From positions 62,001-126,000 of the forward strand of contig NZ_JBHUMM010000045.1 of assembly GCF_042685085.1 (NCBI RefSeq): a stretch of DNA of 64,000 bases, read 5' to 3'. This DNA comes from Marinicrinis sediminis (GTDB lineage: Bacteria > Bacillota > Bacilli > Paenibacillales > KCTC-33676). This document shows positions 7,882 through 16,975 of this stretch, piece by piece. The position numbers were made by a program, and so were the translations under genes. Under the pieces are notes generated by a model that was not told where the DNA came from, did no database searches, and saw only the letters and a program-made list of their open reading frames with translations. The first letter of the stretch is position 1. Each line of letters starts with the position of its first letter.

Positions 7882-8496
7882 ATGGCACATCAGTTACCAG
7901 CACTTCCGTATGCAAACAACGCACTCGAACCACACATTGACGAGCAAACGATGATGATTCACCACGATCGTCATCATGCCACTTACGTGAACAATCTGAA
8001 TGCTGCGCTCGAAGGTCACGCGGATCTGGAAGGCAAATCCATCGAAGACCTGATCGGGGATCTGGACAGCGTACCAGACAACATCCGCGGTGCCGTTCGA
8101 AACAATGGCGGTGGACATGCGAACCACACGTTGTTCTGGAGCGTGATGTCTCCTGATGGCGGTGGCAACCCGACTGGCGCGGTGGGCGAAGCCATCGATA
8201 GCGAGCTTGGCGGATATGATAAATTCAAGGAAGACTTCGCAACAGCTGGCAAAACCCGCTTCGGAAGCGGATGGGCATGGCTGAGCGTCGATCAAAATGG
8301 CAAACTGGTTGTTAGCAGCACACCAAATCAGGACAGCCCGATTATGGAAGGCATGACTCCAATTCTCGGTATGGACGTATGGGAGCATGCATACTACCTG
8401 AAATATCAAAACAAGCGCCCGGACTACATCGAAGCATTCTTCAATGTCATCAACTGGGATGAAGTAAACAAGCGCTACGAAGCAGCGAAAAAATAA
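7882..8496 (+). CDS. sodA: Superoxide dismutase (Mn/Fe)
   Basis: It dismutates superoxide in the cytoplasm. The 204-residue chain opens with the family signature HQLPALPYANNALEPHID and contains the metal ligands: His in MMIHHDRHHATYVNNLN, His in NNGGGHANHTLFW, and Asp and His in DVWEHAYYLKYQNKRPDYI. GGHANHT followed by Trp is typical of Mn-type enzymes, but metal preference cannot be settled by eye. The true start is ATG at 7882 behind TAGGAGG, not the upstream frame start at 7810. It has its own promoter and terminator. Confidence 0.97.
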   Translation: MAHQLPALPYANNALEPHIDEQTMMIHHDRHHATYVNNLNAALEGHADLEGKSIEDLIGDLDSVPDNIRGAVRNNGGGHANHTLFWSVMSPDGGGNPTGAVGEAIDSELGGYDKFKEDFATAGKTRFGSGWAWLSVDQNGKLVVSSTPNQDSPIMEGMTPILGMDVWEHAYYLKYQNKRPDYIEAFFNVINWDEVNKRYEAAKK

Positions 8497-8509
8497 TTCG
8501 TCAACACCA

Positions 8510-8552
8510 AAAAGCAAGATGTCGAATCCTGTGATCGACATCTTGCTTTTTT
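8510..8552 (+). terminator. Terminator of sodA
   Basis: A perfect 16-bp stem (8510-8525 with 8535-8550) is followed by a T run (CTTTTTT), 14 bases after the sodA stop. Confidence 0.92.
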
Positions 8553-8630
8553 CATGGGGATCATCAATAATAGATCAGGTGTTCCGTTTATGGAAAAAAA
8601 TGAAACAGCAAGAAAGCAGGAATTCAAACC

Positions 8631-9719
8631 ATGAATAAACCACGCCTCGACGCGATCACTTACGTCCGCGCCTTTGCCATTCTGGGTGTCCTACTCATTC
8701 ACAGCACCAGTCAAACCCTTGTCTCCGTCACACCAGGCACACTGACTCATACCGTTTTTCTATACGTAAACAAAATGAGCAATTTTGCTGTCCCTGTCTT
8801 TGTTCTGCTCAGTGCCATGGTCTTGTTCTATCGATATGACCAACCTTTCAGTCTGACGCAGATTCGATCCTTCTACCGGAAGCGTCTTGCCTATATTGTG
8901 GTCCCTTATGTCATCTGGTCGGTGCTGTATCAGCTGTATTACACGTGCCTGCTGCCATTTATAAAAGGAGAAGCATGGCGCTGGGATTTTCTGAACATGC
9001 TGAAGCTGCTCCTGACTGGTCAGGCTGCTCCTCATTTGTATTTCTTTTTTATTCTGTTTCAGTTTTATTTGCTGTTCCCCGTGCTGATGATGCTCGCACA
9101 GCGGTGGAGACAACGTCCTTATCTCTGGATTTTGTTCGGGATAACTGTGCAATGTGTCTTTTATGCCATCACCTATGTGTATGCACAGCAAGTGGGGCCA
9201 GTCCCCTACCGAGCTACCTATATGTTCGGTTATATGGGGCTCATTGCAATCGGCGGGTATATCGGCATGACTTATCCGGTTGTACGCAGACGTCTTCAGA
9301 AATATGGACTCGCTGTGACACTGCTAACCCTGGTCGTCGGCATCGCCTACAGCACCGTATTTTATTGGGCCTACGCGGGCGTTTACCGTGCGCCAACTGT
9401 GCTCTTTGACGCTTCTTTTCATCTTTACGCGTTGTTGGCTGCGCTCACTTTGCTTTATGCGGCGGAACGCATGGCTGCACGGCCCGCTGAACATGGACGC
9501 AACAAGCTCTTGTTCCAACTGGGCGTGCACTCTTTCGGCATCTATTTAACTCATGTTGCCGTGCTTGACCTGCTGCGGCGGGCCCTGGAGGCACCCGGTC
9601 ACACCCTGCTCTATCAAGTGTATGTCTGGCTGCTATTTGCCATCGCGCTGGTCATTCCGTGGCTGACTGTAAAGTGGCTGCGTCCCCAGAAGCACAGCTG
9701 GCTGCTACTTGGCAAATAA
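8631..9719 (+). CDS. Membrane acyltransferase, acyltransferase-3 family
   Basis: An integral membrane protein of 362 residues with about ten hydrophobic helices. The N-terminal RLDAITYVRAFAILGVLLIHS carries the family arginine and catalytic-type histidine, and FGIYLTHVAVLDLLRR near the C-terminus is typical. Members O-acylate exported polysaccharides or lipids; the substrate here is unknown. The start ATG follows AGCAGGA. The 3' end overlaps the convergent mutY gene by 15 bases. No neighbour suggests a capsule or cell-wall cluster. Confidence 0.88.
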   Translation: MNKPRLDAITYVRAFAILGVLLIHSTSQTLVSVTPGTLTHTVFLYVNKMSNFAVPVFVLLSAMVLFYRYDQPFSLTQIRSFYRKRLAYIVVPYVIWSVLYQLYYTCLLPFIKGEAWRWDFLNMLKLLLTGQAAPHLYFFFILFQFYLLFPVLMMLAQRWRQRPYLWILFGITVQCVFYAITYVYAQQVGPVPYRATYMFGYMGLIAIGGYIGMTYPVVRRRLQKYGLAVTLLTLVVGIAYSTVFYWAYAGVYRAPTVLFDASFHLYALLAALTLLYAAERMAARPAEHGRNKLLFQLGVHSFGIYLTHVAVLDLLRRALEAPGHTLLYQVYVWLLFAIALVIPWLTVKWLRPQKHSWLLLGK

Positions 9720-10841
9720 ATGCTGAAACACACGCACAAATACATTTGGCAAAGCCAGTTGCTCCAGCTCCGGTCTGCTAACCCACCGGTAGCGATTGGC
9801 TTGCATCTGTTGAGAAGCCCCTGTACTGTCAGGTGAAAACACATACACGTTCATGTACCAATGAATATGGCTGAAAATATGCTCCGTTTCCAGCAGCAAC
9901 TCGACGGGTTTCACTGCGATGCCCGTTTCCTGACGGATCATCTCGGCCAGCTGCTTCAGATCCGACCTGTCCGCCAAACCTTCGGATGGATTCTCCTCCC
10001 GAACGGTTTCCAAATGCGGCAATTCCCACATCTGAGCGAGCAAGCCCGTATCTGGACGCTGACGCATGACATAGCGGAATGAAGAAAATCCGCCCTGTTC
10101 TTCCTCGATCGGTGCCGCGATTAAGGCTGCCACCCGATATTCCTTTCTTGGTGCCTTTGCCTTTTTCTTGACAGGCAACTGTTCCTCTTTCCCTTCCAGA
10201 CGCGCCTGGCAATGTTCCATCACCGGACAGGTCAGGCAGGAAGGAGAGCGAGGGGTGCACACCAGCGCACCCAGTTCCATCAGTCCCTGATTGAAATCCC
10301 CCGCATCCTCATGCGGAATCATCTCCCGAATGAGCTGCTCCATTTTCTTTCTGGTGGCAGGTCTGGCAATATCCTCTTCGATGAGGAAATAACGGGACAA
10401 TACGCGCATGACATTGCCATCCACGGCAGGCTCCGGTCGATTGTAGGCAATACTGAGAACCGCTCCTTTCGTGTAAGGCCCGACCCCTTTCAGAGCGGAA
10501 AATGCGTCTGGCTCTGACGGCACCACGCCATCATAGGTGGCCTGTACCTCTCTGACTGCCTGCTGCAAGTTTCTTGCCCGTGAATAATAACCCAGTCCTT
10601 CCCACAGCTTCAGAACGTCCGCCTCGGGAGCTTCTGCCAGAGCCTGAACCGTTGGAAAACGGTCCAGAAAACGCTCGTAGTACGGAATCACGGTATCTAC
10701 TCTCGTTTGCTGTAGCATAATTTCGGAGACCCAAATTTTATAAGGGTCTTTCGTCTGGCGCCATGGCAGATCCCGCTGATGCTTAATAAACCATCGCAGA
10801 AGCTGCTGTACAAAATACGTTCGTTCTATCTGCTCTGTCAT
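9705..10841 (-). CDS. mutY: A/G-specific adenine DNA glycosylase
   Basis: MutY removes adenine mispaired with 8-oxoguanine. The helix-hairpin-helix/GPD domain (about residues 30-185) includes EIMLQQTRVDTVIPYYERF and LKGVGPYTKGAVLSIAYNRPEPAVDGNVMRV, with the catalytic Asp in VDGNV. The [4Fe-4S] ligands follow in the C-x6-C-x2-C-x5-C pattern (CTPRSPSCLTCPVMEHC). The C-terminal half is the NUDIX-like 8-oxoG recognition domain. The start ATG is one base past the stop of the upstream GlpD-like gene, so the two are probably cotranscribed. Confidence 0.96.
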   Translation of the reverse strand: MTEQIERTYFVQQLLRWFIKHQRDLPWRQTKDPYKIWVSEIMLQQTRVDTVIPYYERFLDRFPTVQALAEAPEADVLKLWEGLGYYSRARNLQQAVREVQATYDGVVPSEPDAFSALKGVGPYTKGAVLSIAYNRPEPAVDGNVMRVLSRYFLIEEDIARPATRKKMEQLIREMIPHEDAGDFNQGLMELGALVCTPRSPSCLTCPVMEHCQARLEGKEEQLPVKKKAKAPRKEYRVAALIAAPIEEEQGGFSSFRYVMRQRPDTGLLAQMWELPHLETVREENPSEGLADRSDLKQLAEMIRQETGIAVKPVELLLETEHIFSHIHWYMNVYVFSPDSTGASQQMQANRYRWVSRPELEQLALPNVFVRVFQHLFAK

Positions 10842-10842
10842 G

Positions 10843-12834
10843 CTATTTCCGTTCCCCTGTCGTATCGTGAATTTCTTTGATTCCCTCTGTTTTATCTGTT
10901 TCCTGTGTTTTATCTGTTTCCTGTGATCCCTCTGTTATCTCTGGTTCCTGTGCATCCTGGATTTCATCGGATTCCCGGGTTTCTTGAGTTTGCCGGGTTT
11001 GTTGAATAAGCTCAGTTTGCTGGGTAGCATCCATCTCTCTATCTGAACCCGGATCGGCATTCTGGTCTGGTGCCAGTGCCGCAGCCGCTTCGTCCTGATA
11101 GTGGTCGGAGGAAACAGACTCAATCGGTTCGGAGACCTCGGCTGCCCTGTCCTCCCCAGTTTCTGATGGGTCTTCCTTCGCGAAGACGGGCTGTATCTGT
11201 TCGATGACGGCGGCAGCAGCGTGGAACTGTCTCTCACATTCCTCCTGCGACCAGTCCAGCAATTCACCCATCATCTGAATGATCGATGGCAGAATATCCG
11301 ATGCATAACTGAAATGAATAGAGCCCATCCCTGTTCTTCGCAGGAAAAAATCAGCCGCTTCTACGGTCATTTCATATTGGACGGCATAGAGCACTTCCGC
11401 GCACAACAGACGCATCAGCATCGATTCCTGCTCTGAAATTTCTCTGACAAAACCCATGATGTATTCCGTTCCTGAGCCATAAGTCTCCAGCAGATGCTCT
11501 GCCCAGGCTGCCGGCACGCCTCTTTCCATACACATCTGAATGGTTCGGGTACGGTAATCGGTAAAGCTTTTTCCCAGATAGCCTCCGCCGGGCAACGGGC
11601 GCGAGCCCCACTGCACTTCTCTCCACTTGCCACGATAGCCATGTTCTTCACGCAAGCGATTGCGTACAAGCTCAATGACCTGCTCGGCTGTTTGCAGCAC
11701 AGATGGTCCATCTGCCTGCTCCATACTGATCAGGCCAGAAGGTGAAATATGCAAATTCGGGAGACTTGGCTCCATAAACTGGCTACCCTGTCTGACCATT
11801 TTGACATCCTCTGGCCCAAGCGACGCGTCCGGGATATATCGATTGAACAGCTCCAGGACGATCTTCATCCACTTGTTCTCCTTATGATCGAGTAACGCAA
11901 GCGGTGCACGCTGCACATAGATGTGCGTCTGCTCCTTCACAGGCCACGCATACACCCAGCCCTCCACCCATGGAAAACTGACCGCCTTTTGAAGACGCAG
12001 CTTGCGGTTCTCAACCGCCAGCCAGTCAAAATGAATACGCTCCTGGCAGAGATAAGCAGGCTCCGTCGATGCATTCTCGTTTGGCTCGTCGGATTTCTCT
12101 TCCACACGCCATCCGGGATCAGCGGAGATCAAGGCGTGCAGAGCGGAACCAGCCGCGTTAATGACCACTTTGGAACGCAGGCTGTAGGTACGATGACTCT
12201 TGAGATCCGTCACATCCGCCCCGTTCAGTCTGCGTCCGTCTGTTCGCAGGTGGTCTACCCGGACATAATTACACACCCGGGCACCGTGTTCATGCGCCCC
12301 CTTGATCCATTCCATCGCCAGCCGCATGCCGTCTATGCGATAATCCTGATAGACGACACCACCCTTGAGCCGATGTGATGCCAGTGAGGGATGCATTTCC
12401 AGCAATTCATCTGCATTCAGGATGGCGGGCACAGAGTCGCGATTACGCCTCTTCAGCCAGGAACCAAACAGGGCCAGCTGAATCCGGTTCCGCCAATAGT
12501 CGTACTGATCTTTCCTGTAGTAGGGCAGGCAGACTTGCAAGGGATGAATCACATGAGGAGCCGCTTTTGCCAGCCTGGCCCACTCCTTCATTAGCGGGCT
12601 TCTTCTTCGATACTCTGCAAGCATACTTTCGGTATAACCGGGAGACAGACAGGCATACAGATCATTGGCAAAATCCCCTTCTGCAATGAGTCCGGTCTTC
12701 ATGCCCATCGAAGCCGCGTACCACGCAATCGCCGCCCCGGTCGGACCTTCTCCGATAATCAATACATCCAGCCAGCCGCTTGCCATTTCCTCCAGCTGGG
12801 TGTTACGCTCTTTGGCTGAACAGGTCTGGACCAT
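10843..12834 (-). CDS. FAD-dependent oxidoreductase, divergent GlpD-like, with low-complexity C-terminal tail
   Basis: The N-terminus has a Rossmann FAD motif (LIIGEGPTGAAIAW), and residues 20 to about 550 follow the layout of aerobic glycerol-3-phosphate dehydrogenases, including the C-terminal all-helical domain (AEHLLETYGSGTEYIM, EMTVEAADFFLRRTGMG). It is unlike real GlpD in the first segment: GGGITG is replaced by GEGPTG, and the conserved SSRSTKLIHGG stretch is absent. The last ~110 residues are an acidic Q/T/E-rich tail with repeated TQETDK units. ATG at 12834 follows GAGGAGG by 8 bases and is preferred to the open-frame start at 12861. No glycerol genes are near; mutY follows at once. 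Substrate unknown. Confidence 0.8.
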   Translation of the reverse strand: MVQTCSAKERNTQLEEMASGWLDVLIIGEGPTGAAIAWYAASMGMKTGLIAEGDFANDLYACLSPGYTESMLAEYRRRSPLMKEWARLAKAAPHVIHPLQVCLPYYRKDQYDYWRNRIQLALFGSWLKRRNRDSVPAILNADELLEMHPSLASHRLKGGVVYQDYRIDGMRLAMEWIKGAHEHGARVCNYVRVDHLRTDGRRLNGADVTDLKSHRTYSLRSKVVINAAGSALHALISADPGWRVEEKSDEPNENASTEPAYLCQERIHFDWLAVENRKLRLQKAVSFPWVEGWVYAWPVKEQTHIYVQRAPLALLDHKENKWMKIVLELFNRYIPDASLGPEDVKMVRQGSQFMEPSLPNLHISPSGLISMEQADGPSVLQTAEQVIELVRNRLREEHGYRGKWREVQWGSRPLPGGGYLGKSFTDYRTRTIQMCMERGVPAAWAEHLLETYGSGTEYIMGFVREISEQESMLMRLLCAEVLYAVQYEMTVEAADFFLRRTGMGSIHFSYASDILPSIIQMMGELLDWSQEECERQFHAAAAVIEQIQPVFAKEDPSETGEDRAAEVSEPIESVSSDHYQDEAAAALAPDQNADPGSDREMDATQQTELIQQTRQTQETRESDEIQDAQEPEITEGSQETDKTQETDKTEGIKEIHDTTGERK

Positions 12835-13023
12835 TTCCATGACCTCCTCTTCTATTCGCATCTTGTCTTCTTATCTTGCAGCCACATTTATCCTGTGTCT
12901 CCCGCTGAAGCGTAGGCTCCACAAACCTTTTGCTGTAAAATGTGACGTTTTTGATTTGGTTTCCATCCCCATATCGGCTATCATTATGTTAAAATTGCGA
13001 TGAAGCTAGGGGGAAAAAGAATC

Positions 13024-13368
13024 ATGAAATCGATTCGTATCGGAATGGCAGCTGTGGTGCTGACACTCACTTTAACCGCCTGCGGAAACTCGGAATCCGG
13101 GTCCGGATATCATGTGAATCAGGACAAGGAAGCCTTTCCCGAGGCTATAGAACTATACAATACACAACGTTGTCTATCCTGTCATGCAACCGATCTGGAG
13201 GGCAATATGGGCAGCAAGTCGAACCTGTCCCAAATCGGAAGCAAGCTCACCAAGGAAGAGCTCATCCAGGTCATTAGCGAAGGACGGAAGATGATGCCCG
13301 CTTATGCCGATCAGTTGTCCGCTGAGCAAATTGAGATGCTTGCGGAATGGTTAAGTACAAAATCATAG
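13024..13368 (+). CDS. Cytochrome c-type lipoprotein
   Basis: A 114-residue exported protein. The signal peptide ends in the lipobox LTAC, so it should be lipid-anchored on the outer face of the membrane. One c-type haem site is present (RCLSCHATDLEG), and the distal methionine is probably in EGRKMMPAYADQL. The size and layout resemble the small Bacillus cytochromes c550/c551 that pass electrons to cytochrome c oxidase. ATG at 13024 follows TAGGGGG and is preferred to the open-frame start at 13000. No oxidase genes are adjacent, although the DUF420 gene 1.5 kb away belongs to a family often found near them. Confidence 0.88.
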   Translation: MKSIRIGMAAVVLTLTLTACGNSESGSGYHVNQDKEAFPEAIELYNTQRCLSCHATDLEGNMGSKSNLSQIGSKLTKEELIQVISEGRKMMPAYADQLSAEQIEMLAEWLSTKS

Positions 13369-13461
13369 CGAAATCGACAACATTCATTCCTAGTTTACAC
13401 TATCTTGCAGGAACGTTGAAAGGTCATTCTCAATCAGGAAGACAAGGAGGAAGGATATCAC

Positions 13462-14793
13462 ATGGAGGAACATAAAAGAGCCCAGCTGCTGCACAAAGAC
13501 CGCCAATATGTGTGGCATCCTTTCACACAGATGAAGGATTACGAAAATCAGGATCACCTGTTGATTGAAAAGGCGGAAGGCATTCACCTGTATGGCGCAG
13601 ATGGACGTACATACATGGATACGGTCTCTTCGTGGTGGGTCAATGTACACGGTCACGGACATCCTCGTATCAAACAGGCCATTCAGGAACAAATGGAGCG
13701 CATGGATCATGTGATGTTCAGCGGACTCACGCATGAACCTGCCATTGTACTCGCCGAAAAGCTGGTGGAACGAACACCGGAAGGGCTGACGCGTGTATTT
13801 TATTCCGACAACGGCTCCACAGCGGTGGAAGTCGCCCTGAAGATGTCCTATCAATACTGGCAACATCAGGGCCATAAGACCAAGCACAAGTTCATTTATT
13901 TGCAGGGCAGCTACCACGGAGATACGCTGGGAGCGGTAAGTGTGGGAGGCGTGGACCTGTATCATGCCATTTTCAAGCCTTTGCTGTTCTCCGCCTATCA
14001 GGCACCCTCACCTGCCATCTCCGGCATGGAGCAAAGCCTTGAGGCCATTGAAGACCTGATGAAACGTCATCAGTCGGAAATAGCAGGCATTGTCATTGAA
14101 CCACTTATTCAGGCGGCTGGCGGCATGCATATCTATGGAGCGGATTTTCTCACCCGTCTGCGGGCATTGTGCAATACGTATGAGATCCACCTCATTGCTG
14201 ATGAAGTGGCCACCGGCTTCGGACGAACAGGGAAAATGTTTGCCTGTGAATATGCCGGCATGACACCGGATCTTATCTGCCTGTCTAAAGGGCTGACCGC
14301 CGGGGTGATGCCTTTATCGGCCACACTTTGTACGGAAGAGATTTACCAGTCTTTCTATGATGATTATGAGACACTGAAGACGTTTTTCCACGGTCACAGC
14401 TTTACGGGGAATCCCCTCGCCTGTGCAGTTGGCATTGAAAGTCTGAATATATTCGAGGATGACAATCTGCTGGGGCATGTACAAGAGGTTTCCGCATACA
14501 TGCAGCAGCAATTCCGTCGCTTCGCGGACCTGGAGCATGTGGATCATATCAGGGGACTCGGCATGGTAGCAGCCCTGAATCTCGTGAAGGACAAGGATCG
14601 TCAGGAAGCCTATGACCCGGTCAAGCGGGCAGGCTATCAGATTTACAAGCAGGGACTGGAGGAAGGGCTCATTCTGCGTCCTTTAGGCGACACGATCTAT
14701 TACTGGCTGCCGCTCTGTACGACGAAGGAGCAGGTCGATACGATCATCGCGCGCACCTCATCCGTTATTGAAAAAGTAACCGCAAAGCTGTAA
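13462..14793 (+). CDS. bioA: Adenosylmethionine--8-amino-7-oxononanoate aminotransferase
   Basis: BioA makes 7,8-diaminononanoate from KAPA using S-adenosylmethionine as amino donor, a late step of biotin synthesis. The 443 residues match class III PLP aminotransferases with BioA-specific features: VWHPFTQMKDY near the N-terminus, VSSWWVNVHGHGHP, the PLP Asp in LIADEVATGFGRTGKMFACE, and the PLP lysine in CLSKGLTAGVMPLS. The start follows AAGGAGGAAGGAT. No other bio gene or BirA-type operator was seen nearby, so it is an orphan copy here. A strong hairpin follows. Confidence 0.92.
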   Translation: MEEHKRAQLLHKDRQYVWHPFTQMKDYENQDHLLIEKAEGIHLYGADGRTYMDTVSSWWVNVHGHGHPRIKQAIQEQMERMDHVMFSGLTHEPAIVLAEKLVERTPEGLTRVFYSDNGSTAVEVALKMSYQYWQHQGHKTKHKFIYLQGSYHGDTLGAVSVGGVDLYHAIFKPLLFSAYQAPSPAISGMEQSLEAIEDLMKRHQSEIAGIVIEPLIQAAGGMHIYGADFLTRLRALCNTYEIHLIADEVATGFGRTGKMFACEYAGMTPDLICLSKGLTAGVMPLSATLCTEEIYQSFYDDYETLKTFFHGHSFTGNPLACAVGIESLNIFEDDNLLGHVQEVSAYMQQQFRRFADLEHVDHIRGLGMVAALNLVKDKDRQEAYDPVKRAGYQIYKQGLEEGLILRPLGDTIYYWLPLCTTKEQVDTIIARTSSVIEKVTAKL

Positions 14794-14834
14794 CTTCCCT
14801 GGAACGAGAGAGGTATGGGAAACGGGTTGGCAGC

Positions 14835-14874
14835 AGAAGAGGCATGACTCGCTTGATGGCGTCATGCCTCTTCT
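14835..14874. terminator. Bidirectional hairpin between bioA and the DUF420 gene
   Basis: Perfect 14-bp arms (14835-14848 and 14861-14874) lie between convergent genes. There is no clear T run on either side, so termination may depend on stem strength. Confidence 0.6.
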
Positions 14875-14882
14875 CGTACCCA

Positions 14883-15416
14883 TTAGTTCGCATAATACGG
14901 TGAAATCATCAGATAGACGATCACACCGGTCAGGCTGACATAAAGCCAAAGCGGCATCGTCCATCTCGCAATTTTGCGATGCTTCTCGACTTGCATCGTC
15001 AGTCCGCGCGCCAGTGTCGTCAACGCCAGTGGTACGATCACGATCGCAAGCAGCACATGCGTCAGCAAAATGAACAGGTAGATGCCCTTCATCACTCCGC
15101 TACCGCCATAAGAGGTGGATTCCGTCAAGTAATGATAGGTCACGTAAGACAGCAGGAACAGTGCCGTAGTCGTAAAGGCGGCATAGATAAAACGGCGATG
15201 CATACGTATGTTTTTCTGCTTGATAAAAAATAGCGAGGCCGTCAGAAAAATAAAGGTGAAGCTGTTCAATATCGCATTGAGCAGCGGCAGTACATAGACA
15301 TCGAATTGAAGATCGCCGTCATACTCGGGTAAAAAAAACAATAAGGCCACCAGGGCGTTAATGACAATGGAAAGTGTCACAATCAGGCCCGTATAGGATC
15401 TGGGTTTGTCCGTCAT
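14883..15416 (-). CDS. DUF420 family membrane protein (YozB-like)
   Basis: A 177-residue protein with five predicted membrane helices and conserved histidines in MHRRFIYAA, TYHYLTE and THVLLAI, the hallmark of DUF420. Family members in Firmicutes are linked to haem-copper oxidase maturation or sit beside oxidase genes; a role with the nearby cytochrome c lipoprotein is possible but unproven. The ATG follows GGAGG by 8 bases. It lies 41 bases after nadE and is probably cotranscribed with it. Confidence 0.85.
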   Translation of the reverse strand: MTDKPRSYTGLIVTLSIVINALVALLFFLPEYDGDLQFDVYVLPLLNAILNSFTFIFLTASLFFIKQKNIRMHRRFIYAAFTTTALFLLSYVTYHYLTESTSYGGSGVMKGIYLFILLTHVLLAIVIVPLALTTLARGLTMQVEKHRKIARWTMPLWLYVSLTGVIVYLMISPYYAN

Positions 15417-15457
15417 TCATTCATCCTCCACTTACACTGAGTTCTCTGTTGTGCGGG

Positions 15458-16267
15458 TTAAATACCTGGAATAAGCGAGCGTTTGTGAGCCGTTTTGACA
15501 AACATCTGCTCCAGCTTTTCTGCCGCCTCTTGATCAATCGATTTGCCCTCGAGATAGTCGCTGTTGTCTGCATACGATATCCCCAGTTCCTGCTCATCGG
15601 TTTGGCCTTCCCACAGTCCTGCGGTTGGCGCTTTGTCCAGGATGGACTGCGGAACACCCAGCTTTTGGGCCAGCATACGAACCTGGCGCTTGTTCAGCGT
15701 ACTGAGCGGAGTCACATCCACAGCACCGTCGCCATATTTGGTAAAGAATCCAGTAATCGCTTCCGAAGCATGATCCGTTCCGACCACCAGCAAATTTTGT
15801 TCAAATGCGAGGGCGTATTGCATGACCATCCGCGTTCTGGCCTTTATATTGCCCTTGCCCGGGATACTGACATGACGGTGTACCCCGATCCCCTTCATGG
15901 CATCCTCGACTTCAATGGCGATCTCATCGACCGTCTCCTGAATATTGGTCTCTACTTTATGCGTCAGCTGAAAGGCTTCTGCGACGGCATAGCTGTCCGC
16001 TATGTCCTCCTGCTGACCATAAGGCTGGAACACCCCCAGGGTCAGGTAGGCCATGCCGGTTTCCTCGCTCAGTTCATCTGTCGCCTGTTTGCACAGGGCC
16101 GTCGCAACAGCGCTGTCAATGCCTCCGCTGATCGCGATCAGCAATCCGGTCGTCCGGGACTGCCTGACTTGCTCCTTCAGAAAATCTACACGCTTGCGAA
16201 TTTCCTGCTCGACCTCAATTTCCGGCTTCACGCCCAGTTGCCGAATGATTTCCTGCTGCATGCTCAT
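15458..16267 (-). CDS. nadE: NH3-dependent NAD+ synthetase
   Basis: NadE amidates nicotinate adenine dinucleotide with ammonia and ATP to give NAD+. The 269-residue length and absence of a glutaminase domain identify the ammonia-dependent form. The PP-loop SGGIDSAVA binds ATP; VGTDHASEAITGFFTKYGDGAVDVTPLS and KAPTAGLWEGQTDE are family signatures. ATG at 16267 follows AGGAG. A TATACT -10-like box lies 40 bases upstream. Confidence 0.97.
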   Translation of the reverse strand: MSMQQEIIRQLGVKPEIEVEQEIRKRVDFLKEQVRQSRTTGLLIAISGGIDSAVATALCKQATDELSEETGMAYLTLGVFQPYGQQEDIADSYAVAEAFQLTHKVETNIQETVDEIAIEVEDAMKGIGVHRHVSIPGKGNIKARTRMVMQYALAFEQNLLVVGTDHASEAITGFFTKYGDGAVDVTPLSTLNKRQVRMLAQKLGVPQSILDKAPTAGLWEGQTDEQELGISYADNSDYLEGKSIDQEAAEKLEQMFVKTAHKRSLIPGI

Positions 16268-16436
16268 CTCTATCCACTCCTGTACACGTCATTTATTGTA
16301 TTTTAGTATACCCTACCTAATAACAACAGGAAAGAATCTTCATTTGTAAAAAAAATGAAAATTTGATTAATTTGTGAACTTATTCTGCTCTGAGAACGTC
16401 TATTTTTTTGAAATAAAATAAAGGGGGTGATTAAAT

Positions 16437-16958
16437 ATGCTTGTTCAAAAATCTAATAATAAGAAAAAGGTGATTTATTTGAAAAAACAAATCCTTATGT
16501 TGACAGTAAGTCTATTAGTTATTTTTTCTGCTACATCTTCATCATTTGCTGCATCAAAAAGATGTGATAATGACCCTGCTACTTCCGGATGTACAGACAG
16601 TTATTCTGGTACCTTTAATTTAATTACTCACGGTGCTTCTGTATCAAATGACTTTAGAATCCAGTATTCTAGGGATTGGAACACAGGGTCATATTACAGA
16701 TGGAATGTAAATACTGGGGTTTCATATTCGAGTAGAACAGGGATGGATTATGAGGTACACTTAAATACTGTCTATGCAACCGCAACTGTTGATTATTATG
16801 TAGATGGCATTTATGTATCCACGATCAATCAAGACACTGCTCCAGGGGGCTGGAATTCAATTGGTTCAGGAACCAATTATGGTACTGTATACATGAAATT
16901 AGACGCAACAGATGCTTGGAATGACACAGTAGCTGATGCAGTGAGAATCAGCTGGTAA
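16437..16958 (+). CDS. Secreted protein of unknown function, low-GC
   Basis: I do not recognise the family. A signal peptide is clear: KKQ, then about 15 hydrophobic residues and SSSFAA|SK. The mature part (about 135 residues) is small, polar and rich in Ser, Tyr, Trp and Asn, with two cysteines close together (RCDNDPATSGC) that may form a disulphide; it looks like an all-beta secreted domain. Two in-frame starts have ribosome sites: ATG at 16437 behind AAGGGGGTGA and TTG at 16479 behind AAAGGTGA; the second gives a normal-length signal peptide. The gene is much richer in AT than its neighbours and is followed after 17 bases by another exported protein gene. Confidence 0.72.
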   Translation: MLVQKSNNKKKVIYLKKQILMLTVSLLVIFSATSSSFAASKRCDNDPATSGCTDSYSGTFNLITHGASVSNDFRIQYSRDWNTGSYYRWNVNTGVSYSSRTGMDYEVHLNTVYATATVDYYVDGIYVSTINQDTAPGGWNSIGSGTNYGTVYMKLDATDAWNDTVADAVRISW

Positions 16959-16975
16959 ATATGAGGAGGTAAATA

